Positions 1-10,615 of a stretch of 64,000 nt of DNA are shown here, one piece after another (position 1 is the first letter of the stretch; the number at the start of each line of letters is the position of its first letter). The notes beneath the pieces were generated by a model. That model was not told the DNA's origin, did no database searches, and worked only from the letters and a program-made list of their open reading frames with translations. Origin of the DNA: Silene conica (taxonomy: Eukaryota; Streptophyta; Magnoliopsida; Caryophyllales; Caryophyllaceae); the NCBI GenBank assembly GCA_029255685.2, contig CM055312.2, positions 23,778,203 through 23,842,202 on the forward strand. The letters run 5' to 3'. The translations under genes were made by a program, and so were the position numbers.

Positions 1-161
1 TAAAATTCATAGAATTTTGCTTAAAAAAATGTTTTTTAAGAGTAAAAGTAAATCATTTAAATTGTTAAGGGCCTAGTGGGCCGGCCCACGGGCTTTTCTT
101 GTTGTCTATACCCGCCTAATTTACAGCCTACAACTCAAAAGAAACAGTGACTGGTACTACC

Positions 162-395
162 AACTCGGTCGAGTAACCCTTACTCGGCCGAGTCAGCCGT
201 ACTCGGTCGAGTACCTCTCGCTCGACCGAGTGAAACCCACTCGGTCGAGTTCTATCTACTCGGTCGAGTCACTCAAGCTCGGTCGAGTAACACACTCGAC
301 CGAGTATCCCACACTCGGTCGAGTATCCCACATCGGCCGAGTAACACACACTCGGCCGAGTATCCCACACTCGGCCGAGTTATACACATCAGTCA
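162..395. repeat. array of 12-bp palindromes ACTCG-NN-CGAGT
   Basis: About twelve copies of ACTCGGTCGAGT, ACTCGACCGAGT or ACTCGGCCGAGT follow each other, most of them 19 bp apart. The five-base arms are conserved as a pair, while the two central bases and the spacer vary. The array lies in the leader or internal part of the left-edge retroelement. Confidence 0.85.
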
Positions 396-775
396 GGCTT
401 CGTGAAGTGGAAATTGCCCTTCACCTATCCTACACATCAAGTCACCCTATATGCATTCTACAACATTTGCACAACGGGTAATAATAACCATAATCAACTT
501 TCATATAACATACAATTCATATCACCATCTCATTCACATCTTTCACATGCTCATTACCGTATAGTATACACGAAATCATTACACCACAATCATACATGTA
601 TATACACACCCTAATCTACCCTTAGTGGCCAAGTACAAGGCTGTAAGCAATTTCGCGGTCCCGGAACGTCTCCCAAACCTTTGCGGTAGCATCAAAAACT
701 TATATTTGAGGTTCATTTGATTTAAGATACATCCTAAGTTCATTGGGTTCATTGGTTTTAGGTGCCAAGATCGTC

Positions 776-787
776 GCTCTGATACCA
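776..787 (-). promoter_or_regulatory. primer binding site (initiator tRNA-Met)
   Basis: The minus strand reads TGGTATCAGAGC, complementary to the 3' end of plant initiator tRNA-Met. It sits two bases inside the LTR end TGTTACA. It would prime minus-strand DNA synthesis in a Ty3/gypsy element. Confidence 0.8.
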
Positions 788-789
788 TT

Positions 790-2048
790 TGTAACACCCT
801 CATAACCTAAGGCCTTTAAAACAGTACCATCAGGCTATGAGGACATTACCATTTCAGTTACCTGAGGTACAATATAAGATAAACAACCATAACCATTTTA
901 TTATAAGTAAAGTATAACTGTGTAAAAGTGAAAGTACAACCGTCTGCCAAAACAAACTACAACCCAAAAGTTAATACAAAAGCTAAGACTCATGGACTAT
1001 ATAAAACTGTGGTGATCCCTCCTCCCAAGCCAACAAACAATACTCATCTACAAACCCGAGACTCTGCTCACCATTACATGGATCATCACAGTAAAACAAC
1101 AACAAGCGTCAGCAACCGAATAATAAGACGGATACGATACTAAAGTACAACACACACTGTTCACACTATCACTGTCACAACATCCATGGTGGCTTTAGCC
1201 CCATACTAATTCCCCCACTTACCGCAGCAAGAGGTACATTAATGTGCACATCCTCTCCGTGGCGGGTCCCACGAAGAACGATCATAGGAGTGATATCCAT
1301 TCCCCACAACGGTCCCACACATTACCTTTTCAATCTCAATAATCATACATAATACAATAGTAACAACAATAAGACGATATCTTCACAATCATCATCATAG
1401 AAAAACTGAGTATGGAAACCCTACTTGGCATACGTATCCAAAGTCCACGCGCAACTCCGACATGGTATATATGAACTACCTCCTATTAAAAACTCTACCC
1501 GTTAAAAAGTTTGTAAGAGACGCTAACAGGTTAACCAAATAAAGGTGAGACACTTACCGAAACTCGTTGTACAGTTAGCAGGGATTAGGTCTCGCACCGG
1601 ATAATCCTGAAGGTAAGGAGGTGGTTGGCGTTCATGGAAGTCTGGGAATGAGAGGGTGGCAGATGGAGAGAAGTTCTTTTGTTCTAGGGTTGCAGAAAAT
1701 GAGGTGCGTCCTAATTGTGAATGGGGTTTTTATTGGGTCACGACGCGGAAATAAAACAGCTGTAACAAAGCACTCGACCGAGTACCGAACACTCGGCCTA
1801 GTAGGTCTCACTCGGTCTAGTACTGTGCACTCGACCGAGTGAGACTCACTCGGTTGAGTACCATCCACTCGGTCGAGTACCATCCACTCGACCGAGTAGT
1901 TCTCACTCGGTTGAGTACTGTCAACTCGACCGAGCCCACTCAGTCAATTTATCTTACTAAAGTTTCCCTCTTACGTCATAGGTCGGATCTCTAGTCCAAA
2001 GGTTTATAGCCTTTGGTCTAACTATTGGGTCTTTAAACCCGGGTTACA
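790..2048 (-). repeat. 5' LTR of the left-edge chromovirus
   Basis: On the minus strand this LTR runs from TGTAACCC to GGTGTTACA, about 1259 bp. It ends beside the PBS, and its start abuts truncated polyprotein coding sequence. It contains a 19-bp-period palindrome array near its 5' (U3) side. The left boundary is firm because of the PBS. The right boundary is inferred from the break in the coding sequence. Confidence 0.55.
1771..1934. repeat. 19-bp tandem array of ACTCG-NN-CGAGT palindromes inside the LTR
   Basis: Eight consecutive 19-bp units, plus a partial ninth, each hold a 12-bp (im)perfect palindrome and a 7-bp spacer. Spacing is exact across units, while the spacer sequence and the palindrome centre vary (GACC, GGTC, GGTT, GGCC). 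A few arms carry single mismatches. Confidence 0.85.
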
Positions 2049-2300
2049 CCCGTCCTGGTCTTACGAACCTTACTATCAAGTATGCCTTAGGGGTCTCCAT
2101 ATAAGATAGAGCTTCATCAAGCTCAACATGCTCCACCTCAAGGATGTGAGATGGGTCACTAACGTACTTCCGTAACTGGGAGATATGGATAACATTATGC
2201 ACTCGGTATGGAGCTGGCGGTAAGGCTAAGCGATAAGCAACCTCCCCCACTCGATCAAGAATCTCATAAGGACCTATGAAATTCTAGCTCAACTTGCCCT
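2044..2300 (-). pseudogene. Ty3/gypsy polyprotein C-terminus, broken
   Basis: The minus-strand translation matches the integrase C-terminus and tail of the complete chromovirus at 46041-55787. Shared segments include [20 protein letters not shown] and [20 protein letters not shown] stop interrupts the region near 2286. A frameshift follows the segment ending ETPK, after which the chromodomain start (ILDSKVRKTR) is readable only in another frame. The fragment is cut on the left by the LTR at 2048. On the right, near 2300, it ends against more palindrome-bearing LTR-like sequence (2310-2397). It cannot be functional. Confidence 0.85.
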
Positions 2301-2397
2301 AGTTCCACCTACTCGACCGAGTTCGACTTACTCGATCGCGTTAGCCTAACTCGATCGAGTTGAGTCACAACTCAGTTACTCAAGGGAGGGGTGTAAC

Positions 2398-3389
2398 ATT
2401 ATGTTTGGGACTATTAGCCGAAGATTCATCGTGCCATTTATTTTCCATTTTTTCACCTTTTAGTAAGGTCGGTCGTAGACTAGATTGACCGGAGCAAAGG
2501 GTGCTTAACGGAGGTGGTGTTGGTGGTGAAGGGAGATGTAGTAGGAGAAAAAAATAATTGGGGGAGGGAATGAAAAATATGACAAGGATAAAATTGTAAA
2601 AAGTGTATATAAAAGATTAAAATCCGTATGTGACAAAACACGTCTCTAAAATAATTGTCTTTAATTTGCATTCCTTTGTGTCAGTTTGCGGTTTATGAAA
2701 CTTTCACTTGCATTTGTCTTTTCTTTCCCTCTCTTTGATTGTGTGATGTGCTCTTCTTCATCTTGTTCCACAAAATCACTGCTATAGACTTTTGAATTTA
2801 AGAATCAAAGTTGTTCAAAATTTGGGAAAAATGCAATTATTAAGATTCCAGGTTCGGTTAACATTCCTAAAAAGCCATATTTCAATTGTTTAGATTTTAA
2901 TCAATTTGTAATGTGGTTTTATGAGGATCATATGACAATAATGAATAGTTCTAAAATTCGGTATACCCGGGGCCCGAAAATGAAGTTTGTGTTAGGGATT
3001 GCTGCAGTATTGCAGCTACTTTGTAGATGGAGAGGATTTTGGTTGAATCTGTTGTACCTTTGAAATCTTTTGTTGAAATTTATTAGTTTCACTTTTTTTA
3101 TTGCTACAAGTGAATAGAGGTTAGCTGAAGATCAAATTATCCTTAAAAAATACTCACTATATAAAAGGTAAATAAATAAATAAAATATCCAATAATAGAA
3201 TTTATAAATAAATGACCACAACGGAAGAAGTACTAATTAACAAACAAATTAAGTCTATCAAGGCCTTAAGATAACTCAAAATCATGTTCAGGGAATTCAA
3301 ATACCCAGTTATCATGGCATTCAACAAGCACACCTTCTACAACATTGTAGCCATGGATTTTGCACTTAAGTACACCTCTAGACGTCTTG
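2398..3389. other. no recognisable gene
   Basis: AT-rich sequence with short ORFs only. I see no domain, TIR pair or LTR that I can support. Confidence 0.5.
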
Positions 3390-3840
3390 TCTCGACACCC
3401 AATTATGGCCGCGACGGGTCTACTGCTATCGGCTCATTCGGGTCATTTTCGGGTCGAGTAATTAACGAGTGGCAAGTCGGGCGGGTCGTATCGGGTTAGG
3501 TTATTAACTTATACTTTATTCTTATATATTTAGTTTTTTAAGAGTAACTTTATGTTTTAACAGTCTGTAGGGATATTTATCATAGTTTTAAGTAAAAATA
3601 ATCAAGGTGGACGTCAATTTGGTCTTAATTACATAATTATTAAGCTAGTTAAGTATCGGGTTGGGTCAATATCGGATCATCGGACGGGTCCGCTGCTATC
3701 GGTTATCGGTTCACCAACTTGTGTTGTATCGGGCCAGATTTTGAACGGATCAAAACAAATTCCTTAAATCGGGTTAGCTTTTACGGACTCGGTGCAAAAT
3801 AATTCGTAAATATAGGTGCGGGTTACCCAACTCCGCACCC
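3390..3840. mobile_element. remnant of a GC-motif (CGGGT-rich) hAT-like element
   Basis: Patches rich in CGGGT, GGGTC and ATCGG flank an AT-rich core. This resembles the complete elements at 36607-37164 and 57334-57886. No TIR or target duplication could be defined, so this is a weak call based on composition. Confidence 0.3.
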
Positions 3841-3894
3841 TCTGCGTGCACCACAAATGAGGAAGGCTAAATGTGTGGGCGTGAATTAAATTAG

Positions 3895-3899
3895 ATAAC
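3895..3899 (+). promoter_or_regulatory. I-box-like GATAA motif upstream of atpG
   Basis: A GATAA core lies about 125 bp before the start codon of the photosynthesis gene atpG. I-boxes are common in promoters of light-regulated nuclear genes. I see no TATA box, which is usual for photosynthesis genes. A single five-base match could be chance. Confidence 0.3.
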
Positions 3900-4021
3900 A
3901 TCTTTATTCATTCCTCCCCACACTTCCACTCTTCAGTCTCAAGTCTCACCCTCACAACTTCATCAATTTTCATCCATTGAAGACATTCGGTTCATTCATT
4001 CATTCATTGATTGATTCATCA

Positions 4022-4657
4022 ATGGCGACCACGCTAATGGCTTCCCCAACCAAATTGGTATCCCTGGCAACCCACACCCCAAAACCCAGATCCTCATTCA
4101 TTCCCAAAAACCTAATCCCCAAGATCCCTAAAAAGAACATAATGACTACACTCACCACAACCCTACCCATCTCCCTCACCACCATCCTCCTAAACCCCAC
4201 TCCCACCTTGGCCGCTGAAATCGAAAAAGCCTCTTTATTCGACTTCAACCTGACCCTCCCAATCATCATGGCCGAATTTCTGGTGCTCATGTTCGCTCTT
4301 GACAAAATCTACTACACCCCTCTTGGCGACTTCATGGACTCCCGAGACGCCGAGATTAAAGGAAAGTTAGCAGATGTGAAGGATACATCTTCGGAGGTGA
4401 AGCAGCTGGAGGAACAGGCAAATGCTGTAATGCGTGCTGCTCGTGTTGAAATTTCCGCTGCGCTTAATAAAATGAAGAAGGAGACTCAGGTTGAAGTTGA
4501 AGCTAAATTGAGTGAAGGTAGAAAGAAAGTTGAGGCTGAGCTTCAGGAAGCGCTTTCCAATTTGGAGAAGCAGAAGGACGATACTATTGTTGCTCTTGAT
4601 AGTCAAATTGCTGCTTTGAGTGATGATATTGTTAAGAAGGTCCTTCCTGTTTCCTAA
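4022..4657 (+). CDS. atpG: chloroplast ATP synthase subunit b' (CF0-II), nuclear-encoded precursor
   Basis: This encodes a 211-aa precursor of the b' subunit, one half of the peripheral stalk that holds CF1 on CF0 in the thylakoid ATP synthase. Residues 1-65 form a transit peptide rich in Thr, Ser, Pro and Lys, with a hydrophobic stretch ending TLAA before EIEKAS. This fits the bipartite import and thylakoid signal known for this subunit. One membrane helix follows at about 78-97 ([20 protein letters not shown]). Then a long charged alpha-helical stalk domain runs to the C-terminus VKKVLPVS. There is no intron. An upstream in-frame ATG (3977) exists. I chose 4022 because MATT-LMAS looks like a plastid transit peptide start and the length fits the family. 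The gene looks intact. Confidence 0.95.
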   Translation: MATTLMASPTKLVSLATHTPKPRSSFIPKNLIPKIPKKNIMTTLTTTLPISLTTILLNPTPTLAAEIEKASLFDFNLTLPIIMAEFLVLMFALDKIYYTPLGDFMDSRDAEIKGKLADVKDTSSEVKQLEEQANAVMRAARVEISAALNKMKKETQVEVEAKLSEGRKKVEAELQEALSNLEKQKDDTIVALDSQIAALSDDIVKKVLPVS

Positions 4658-5618
4658 TTTCATTTCAGCAACAAACAGGATACTTCTCATATGTACTACT
4701 ATTCTAGTAACTTTGTTTTTTCTTTTGTAATTTTATGTGGATGGATCATGGATCATGGATCAAAGGTTTATATATACTGTTATCATGAATATGTAAAGTC
4801 GCTTCAATTCTATTCTACTTGTAATGTTTATAATCATGCCAATGTTTGCAATGCAATTTCGACCTAAAAACGTGGATCATTCATTGATAAATGCTAAGCT
4901 GTAGCTGTCCATGCTCGCCTTCCACGCTTCAAAATGATTAATGACTGTGTCATTACAGGATGTGCTATCTAATTATTCAACCATGGAATGGAGTTTTTGT
5001 GTTCATTTTTAATGGGCATTAGTTAATTCAACTGTTTTTAGTCTTTGGAGATCTTCCTAGTCTTAATAAGTATCCTTAGTAAAGCTGTTTTCAGGCGTTG
5101 CAATCTCCATATAAAATTTTCGCGGTAGTGAATCATTCGTAAAGTTGCTAGTCTTGCTTGTTATGGGCTGCTTTGGACGGTCTTTGTGCTAGAGATATAA
5201 CATGTGTTGGTAAAGGCTCGTTGTTGGACGGTCCTTGCCTAGAGATCTCACATTGTGTTGTGTTAGTTAACTGTACGGGTTGCTTTGGACGGAATAGAGA
5301 TTTGGCCCCGGTTTAAGACTGGTATATCTTGTAGGTCTAACAGTTGTGAATATTTGTTAGTGGTGATCCTATGTTTTTTTCTGAAGACTTGTAAGTTTCT
5401 GCCTGTATGACATTAGGTGGAGGCGTCGATTGCATCATAATTGAATAGAGAACCATTAATACATCAATGTCAATAGTAAACCGAATGAAGTAACGTTTGG
5501 GAATGATAATGAAGCCTTCAATTAGGAGTGTAGTAATCCGTAATAATTAAGGGAAGAAAAGTGATTTTAGTTGAGGATATAAAAAACACAGTACACCCTT
5601 TGATTTTAGAGTGCGAGT

Positions 5619-5624
5619 AAAAAA
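5619..5624 (-). terminator. RNA polymerase III terminator of tRNA-Leu
   Basis: A run of six A on the plus strand (TTTTTT on the transcribed strand's RNA-like copy) lies 11 bases after the tRNA 3' end, the usual pol III stop. Confidence 0.7.
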
Positions 5625-5635
5625 GTAGAATTCTG

Positions 5636-5643
5636 TGTTGAGA

Positions 5644-5676
<33 letters not shown>

Positions 5677-5716
5677 ACCTTAATCTGGCGCCTTAGACCA
5701 ACTCGGCCATCTCAAC
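5636..5716 (-). tRNA. tRNA-Leu (anticodon AAG)
   Basis: The minus strand folds as a complete class II tRNA. The acceptor arms GTTGAGA and TCTCAAC pair, with discriminator A. The D arm reads GGCCGAGTTGGTCTAAGGC. The anticodon stem CCAGA/TCTGG encloses TTAAGGT (anticodon AAG). There is a long leucine-type variable arm, and the T loop is GGTTCAAATCC. It has no intron, and the A and B box promoters lie inside the gene. It stands alone between atpG and transposon sequence. Confidence 0.95.
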
Positions 5717-5753
5717 ATGTTGTTCCTTTGATTTATATAATATTTTATTAACC

Positions 5754-5962
5754 GTAAGTAAGGTTTTGCATTGGTTTTAGCACCTGCTGAACACAAATTC
5801 TCATTTGTGACGGATACCGTTTCCTCTCACAAATTACCCACTTTTTCTCTCTCTTCAACACTATTCATATGGTCCCTTTTCTCTACTAACTCATTTTATA
5901 TCCATTTTATCTCACAAAATATCCGTCACAAATGGTGACCCGTCACAAGCAAGACTTACTAC
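5754..5962. mobile_element. short MITE-like inverted repeat element
   Basis: The ends resemble each other inverted. GTAAGT...TTTTGC is on the left and GCAAGACTTAC on the right. Inside both ends lie TTTGTGACGGATA-type motifs in opposite orientation around an AT-rich core. It is about 209 bp and has no coding capacity. A short related piece occurs just after 37172. The superfamily is not clear. Confidence 0.5.
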
Positions 5963-7040
5963 CTGCCGAATTGGTTTCGACTGTTTTGAATGAGCGGAAT
6001 TTTATCCTCTCATAGTCTCATGTATAGAAAAAAGTAAATGAACAATGTGGATGACACTTAACAAACCTAATAAGCTACTTGTGTAATCACTTTTGGTCCA
6101 CGTTACAATATCTATTTTACCTAACAAGTTTGATTACACCATAAATGTAATCAAACTCAACTCATAGTATCAGTTACAATACCTAATGATGTAATCAAAT
6201 AAGTCTTTCCAAATTTAATCAAACAAGTTGTATGGCAAATTTCATATTGTCGGGTAGATATCGGCCATTGAGTTAATTTTCTTAATAAGATAAATACAAT
6301 AATAGTGATAGTATTGAAATTTCTACTTAAGATATAAAACCATTATGAGCAAACAAAAATGCCTACAACTCATACATCTACACGGTTTTTGTAACTATAT
6401 ATTAGATTACAATCCCGTAAGGGTTTCATCTTGTTATTGATCAATATATATACGGTATATGCAAGACAGGTCGGATTCGATGAGACCGTTAATTATAGTG
6501 TGGTGGCTAGACTCACCAAATCCCTTATAGGTGGGCTCACTTCACTTTCTATTATTCAATGTCGGCTGGAAATTTAGGGTCATACCAAATCTGTTCATTT
6601 AGCCCAAAGCAATTTCTCTCTCTAAAATAATAAATCAACCTACTATACGTCGTTGACAAATTACTAATTATCGTTGATACATTTTAATGAATTTCTTAAA
6701 CTACCCTTCCCATCCCCTTCCTTTTCCCTTTATATTCAAACTAATCTAACTCGAAATTCATTCTTCATCTCACAAAATTTAAAAACAAAAACCGTTTTCT
6801 TTTCAACATCAAATTGTCTCAAATTCAAAACTTCAACACGGTATGTATTCTTTACTTCTTAGTTTTTTTTGTTATTGTTATTTTGATAGATTAGAAATGG
6901 AATTAGGATAGATGCCTTAATTTTTGACGGAATTAGGATTGAATCGTAGTTTGAATGTCCGATTTTTATTACTGTAATTATTTTTAGTTATGTTTTTACC
7001 CGGATTTGTCTCGTGTTCTTGCAAAAAACGAAAAAAAAAA
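5963..7040. other. AT-rich, no supported gene
   Basis: Short ORFs only, with no conserved protein, tRNA or terminal-repeat structure that I recognise. Confidence 0.5.
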
Positions 7041-7048
7041 AAAAAATT

Positions 7049-7134
7049 GGGACGAAAATTATTTTCGTCCAGACTAGGTTGGGACGAAATTTTTTTCGTC
7101 TGCGTCTAGGCTGGGCCGAAATTTTTTTCGTCCC
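7049..7134. repeat. three 32-bp units, each an AT-centred palindrome GGGACGAAA-n-TTTCGTCC
   Basis: Palindromes start at 7049, 7081 and 7113, exactly 32 bp apart. Each has arms like GGACGAAA/TTTCGTCC. The flanks CCAGACTAGG and CCCTAGTCTGG are inverted to each other, so the whole array sits within a larger imperfect palindrome. Confidence 0.75.
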
Positions 7135-7966
7135 AACCCTAGTCTGGACGATTTCAGCACGGGCTGGAAAACAGTTACGGTTTCAGCCAGAGGAATTGGG
7201 GGCTGCTGATGATGTAGTGGAGGAGTCTGTAGGTCAAAGTGTTGTGGAGCGGGTTGAGCAGCGGGTTGAGGAGTGGGATGGGGTTGAGGAGCGGGTGAGG
7301 AGGGTTCCCCGTAGACGGTATGACGGGCGTTGGGCGGGTGAGGAGGGTTCTAGTAGTGTAGCGGCTCCGAAGAAGAAGAAATCGGGTAAGGATCAAACCA
7401 CGCTTCTGGATACCTGTAAAGCATGTGATATAACTCGATAACCACAGTGACCTTTTGAGGAAGGATCAAACCACGCTTCTAGATACTATGGAAACCATGA
7501 AGGCAGAAACTCAAGATAAGGAAAGTACCTCGGATGACCAACGGTGTAACTTACTTCTAAAGGTGCAAAATGCGATGTATTGAAACTCCCCGAACTCATG
7601 GTAGCAGTAGAAGATGGAGTACCGACACCCGATGACGGAGTACCGACTCCCTTCGGAGTGGAACGGGGGGCTGTCGACGGAGTACCGACTCCCTTCGAAG
7701 TGGAACGAGGGGGTGTAGTGAATGTAGCACCGATACGTTGCGAACTCTCGGGCGTAGTTGATCTGCCTCTGCCTCTGCCTCTACCTCTACCTCTACCTAA
7801 GCTGACTCGAATTCGTGCATGCTCAACGGCGGACGGTTCTCTACGAGTTGCTTTTTTCGGACGTACTCTCGGGTTCTCGTTCACTCTAGGCTCGCGTACA
7901 TCCTCCTCATCCGGATGCAACTGAGAGTAAAGGGCATCGAACATGGAAGATCTCATAGTCGGGTCT

Positions 7967-9472
7967 TGATACCGTCGTTTAGTATCAAAAAATAACCTAG
8001 GTCTACTAACTAGAAGCTAGTGGAAGTAGGGTCAAATTCCTCAGGGAGACATGGTCTTAAGTAAAAGGTCAGTCTATAAGTCACAAATTTGGGGGGGTTT
8101 TGTTGTTGAGATTGTAACTAAGACGGATTAAAAAGAACTTAAAACAAAGATAATAAAAACGAGTTTCAAACAATAAGAAGGGGAATATGTCAGGATTCAG
8201 GTTATCGCGGTAATTAATGTCACATAAAGATTAGGTCAGTCGATACAATAAACGAAGTGGAAACGATTAATATCCTTTCGGTCTGAAATCACCCCTGGAC
8301 TCCCCTATCAATCTTTCGATCTCTAGATAGGTTACGTAAATCAACCTAATTAAACAAGCCTACCTACCAATCTTTCGATCCAGGTAAGGTTTTACTAGGT
8401 AAACTAGTCTCCTGCGTGCACTCATTCGACAAGTTTTATAAATATATTGTTTATGGGTAAACTTCGTCGTAAGGACAACTAACATGCAAATCCTACGACA
8501 TAACTATCGCGAGTCCCTTTATCCTAACATATTATGAAGATTAGCTACGCATACTTTGGGGAACTAAACTAACAACGATGATTACAACAATATTCAACAT
8601 TACGAATGAAAGTAAAATACTATAAATCATAAAATAACAAAAGATAAAAACAATAATAAAGATAGAGAAAGGAATTACAGTGACTGCGGAATGAATGAAC
8701 AAGATCCAAATGCTTAAATGAAAGAAACCTTAAAGTAAAATGTTTGGATCTGAGAAATGTGAAAGTAACTGCTAAAAGTAAATATGAAATGTGTGCAAAA
8801 GTGTATCAGTAAAAAGTGAATAAAAAATAAAAAGTGTGCTAACCTAATCTTTAAAATAAAAATAAAAAGTGAATAAGGATTAGGTTAACTCTTAAAGTTC
8901 TTAACCTAAAAACGGAAAAAAGCATATCCGGTGAGCATAAGTGAGTTGCTCGATCGAGTGACTGAACCACTCGATCGAGTAGCTGTTCTTCGTAAAGTGC
9001 TCGATCGAGTAACTTCGAGCTGGCAACTGCTCGATCTAGTAACTCTGGGAACCTCGAAGATTGGGTCCTTCCTGCAGACTCCTCAATCGAGTATCATGTA
9101 CTTCGATCGAGGATTTCTCCATCCACTTGATCGAGCTCGATGTTTGCTCGATCGAGTAGATGACAGATATCTTGCTTCTTTTTCGCTTCTTTATTGCTTT
9201 TGTCCTTCGTCCATACCTTGGTTACCGCTCCTTTAGGTCTGGTACTGGACATTCGGGGTTATGGGACTCCTTGACTTGCCTCGTCTTCTAAAAGAGCTTA
9301 CTTTGGACAGAAAAAGCATGGTTTCTTCAACTTTTGCATAATTCCTGCAAAATAACAGAAAATACACCAAGAGAAGAAAAATGGGGCAAAATGACACGTA
9401 AAGTGCGTGAAAATGCATAGAAATAATGCGTGCCAAAAGATGCCAAAAAGTGTATGAAATAAGCACGCATCA
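7967..9472 (-). mobile_element. solo LTR of a Ty3/gypsy Tat/Athila-type element, in the MULE gene
   Basis: The 1506-bp sequence runs on the minus strand from TGATGCGTGC to CGACGGTATCA. It is flanked by the 5-bp direct repeat GGTCT (7962-7966 and 9473-9477). No PBS or coding sequence is present, so it is a solo LTR left by LTR-LTR recombination. Its 3' end carries the 'CTCCCTGAGG...GACCCTACTT' type of motif seen in large non-chromovirus gypsy LTRs. The same end occurs at about 59830-59920. The LTR contains a cluster of TCGATCGA palindromes (8936-9160). Confidence 0.85.
8936..9160. repeat. cluster of CTCGATCGAGT palindromes in the solo LTR
   Basis: About ten perfect or slightly damaged copies of CTCGATCGAG occur with irregular spacing. 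They share the TCGA-centred palindrome design of the arrays at 162-395, 1771-1934 and 17830-18590, but in a different LTR family. Confidence 0.8.
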
Positions 9473-10615
9473 GGTCTACATTCCGAATTTCATCAAATAA
9501 CTCCTCAACTCGAGCATCGTCACAAGTCGACATTGTTTCAGAACCATCGTACTCCAATTTCCTCCAAAAGTCATGTAAGACCTCAAGAGGCACTCGACAT
9601 CCATTATTAGCTAAGCGATGAAGTGAACAAGCACATAGCAACCCGAGGGTAGTAGTCTTCACACATCCGCAATTGGTCGATAAAGCATCTACCGTCATCT
9701 TGGCGCCTCTTTCAAATTTTTCTCGCAATTCAATGATAGCATCCTTTGAGAAATTCTGGAAAATAATTGGTGAAGACCCGTCAGCCGTCTCGATTTAGAT
9801 AACTGCAATTGGTGTCGGATCTCAACATGTTGCGTTTCCAACAAGGAATGAAAACGTATCCAAATCCTATCAATATCCAGTTTCGCGCCATTCAACCACT
9901 TCTTTAAATTTGCATGTGCCGACTCAACCCGAGATGTAGTAGTGTTATCGAAATGAGTTATCTTGTTCGTTCTGTACTTGGCCCATTTTTCCACGTGCGG
10001 GATCCATTGATCCTCAACATAAGCCGCCACAGCCGCAAATTGCCTAGCAAACTCGGTCCACGCCGCATCGAACAACTCTCGAGTCTCCGCCTCGACAACC
10101 GCTTTAAACACTCTTCTAGTTATGTGCTTAGCCCAAGTATCCTTACTCGTGATATTAAGTGCCTTGGTCTCCACGTTCAAATATATATGCCAAAGACATA
10201 ACAAGTGATCCGAATCAGGAAAAACAGTTGGAATCGCATTCAACAACCCACGTTCGAAATCTGTGACAATAACATTAGGTTGAACGTTTTCGTTGAGAAG
10301 AGACTTCAGTCGCTCTAAAACCCAAACATACTCATCCTCAGACTCATGAGTAACAATCGCATAAGCGATCACAAAGGTCTTCCCAACGGGTGTGACACCG
10401 ACCATCTCAATAAGCGGAAGACCGTATAAGTTTGTCTTGTAGGTTGAATCGATCAACACTACATAATAGTATGATCGAAACATCTTAACTGATTCTGGAT
10501 GAGCCATGAACACGTGGGTAAGCTCCTCCTCCTTCGGATCAGTAACCCAAATACACTCTATCGCTCTAAAATATAGAAACTCTTCAGCAATGACATACAA
10601 CAAACTCAAACTCAA

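Larger units (their letters stand above)
1..2048 (-). mobile_element. Ty3/gypsy chromovirus, 5' part, running off the left edge
   Basis: Read on the minus strand, an LTR (2048 to 790) ends in TGTTACA. A two-base spacer follows, then a primer binding site for initiator tRNA-Met (787-776), then leader sequence that continues to the window edge. An LTR followed directly by a PBS is the 5' end of a retrotransposon, so gag-pol should lie to the left of the window. The element begins inside the C-terminal coding part of an older related element (2049-2300), so it is an insertion into its own lineage. No coding sequence of this element is visible here. The outer TSD cannot be tested because the other end is missing. 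Confidence 0.6.
7486..10615 (-). pseudogene. MULE transposase, N-truncated, frameshifted and split by an LTR
   Basis: Three minus-strand pieces belong to one Mutator-type transposase. 10615-9695 holds the catalytic MULE domain: a DSTYKTN-type first acidic motif, VTDFERGLLNAIPTVFPDS, and LCLWHI. 9728 down to 9478 holds the zinc-binding SWIM-like part (CGC near the start, then a CACSLH segment) in another frame, so a frameshift lies near 9730. 7956-7486 holds the C-terminal tail (SSMFDALYSQLHPDEEDV) followed by a Gly-Arg repeat and a Thr/Pro/Ser-rich end. Between the last two pieces a solo LTR (7967-9472) is inserted. If the LTR and one target copy are ignored, the two frames meet in phase. The FAR1-type DNA-binding N-terminus is missing, and I could not find TIRs. 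It is inactive. Confidence 0.85.

Noticed and set aside
162..395. CRISPR-like array of short repeats and spacers
   Set aside because: Repeats are 12-bp palindromes with 7-bp spacers in a plant retroelement. There are no cas genes, and the repeat/spacer size is wrong.
3977..4021. upstream start codon for atpG
   Set aside because: Adds 15 residues (MKTFGSFIH...) without transit-peptide character. The next ATG gives the usual length and start.
7013..7441. 142-aa plus-strand ORF
   Set aside because: Opens through poly(A) and the palindrome array. It shows no known domain and is probably MULE-flanking noncoding sequence.
7580..7924. 114-aa plus-strand ORF
   Set aside because: Antisense shadow of the Gly-Arg and Thr/Pro-rich transposase tail.
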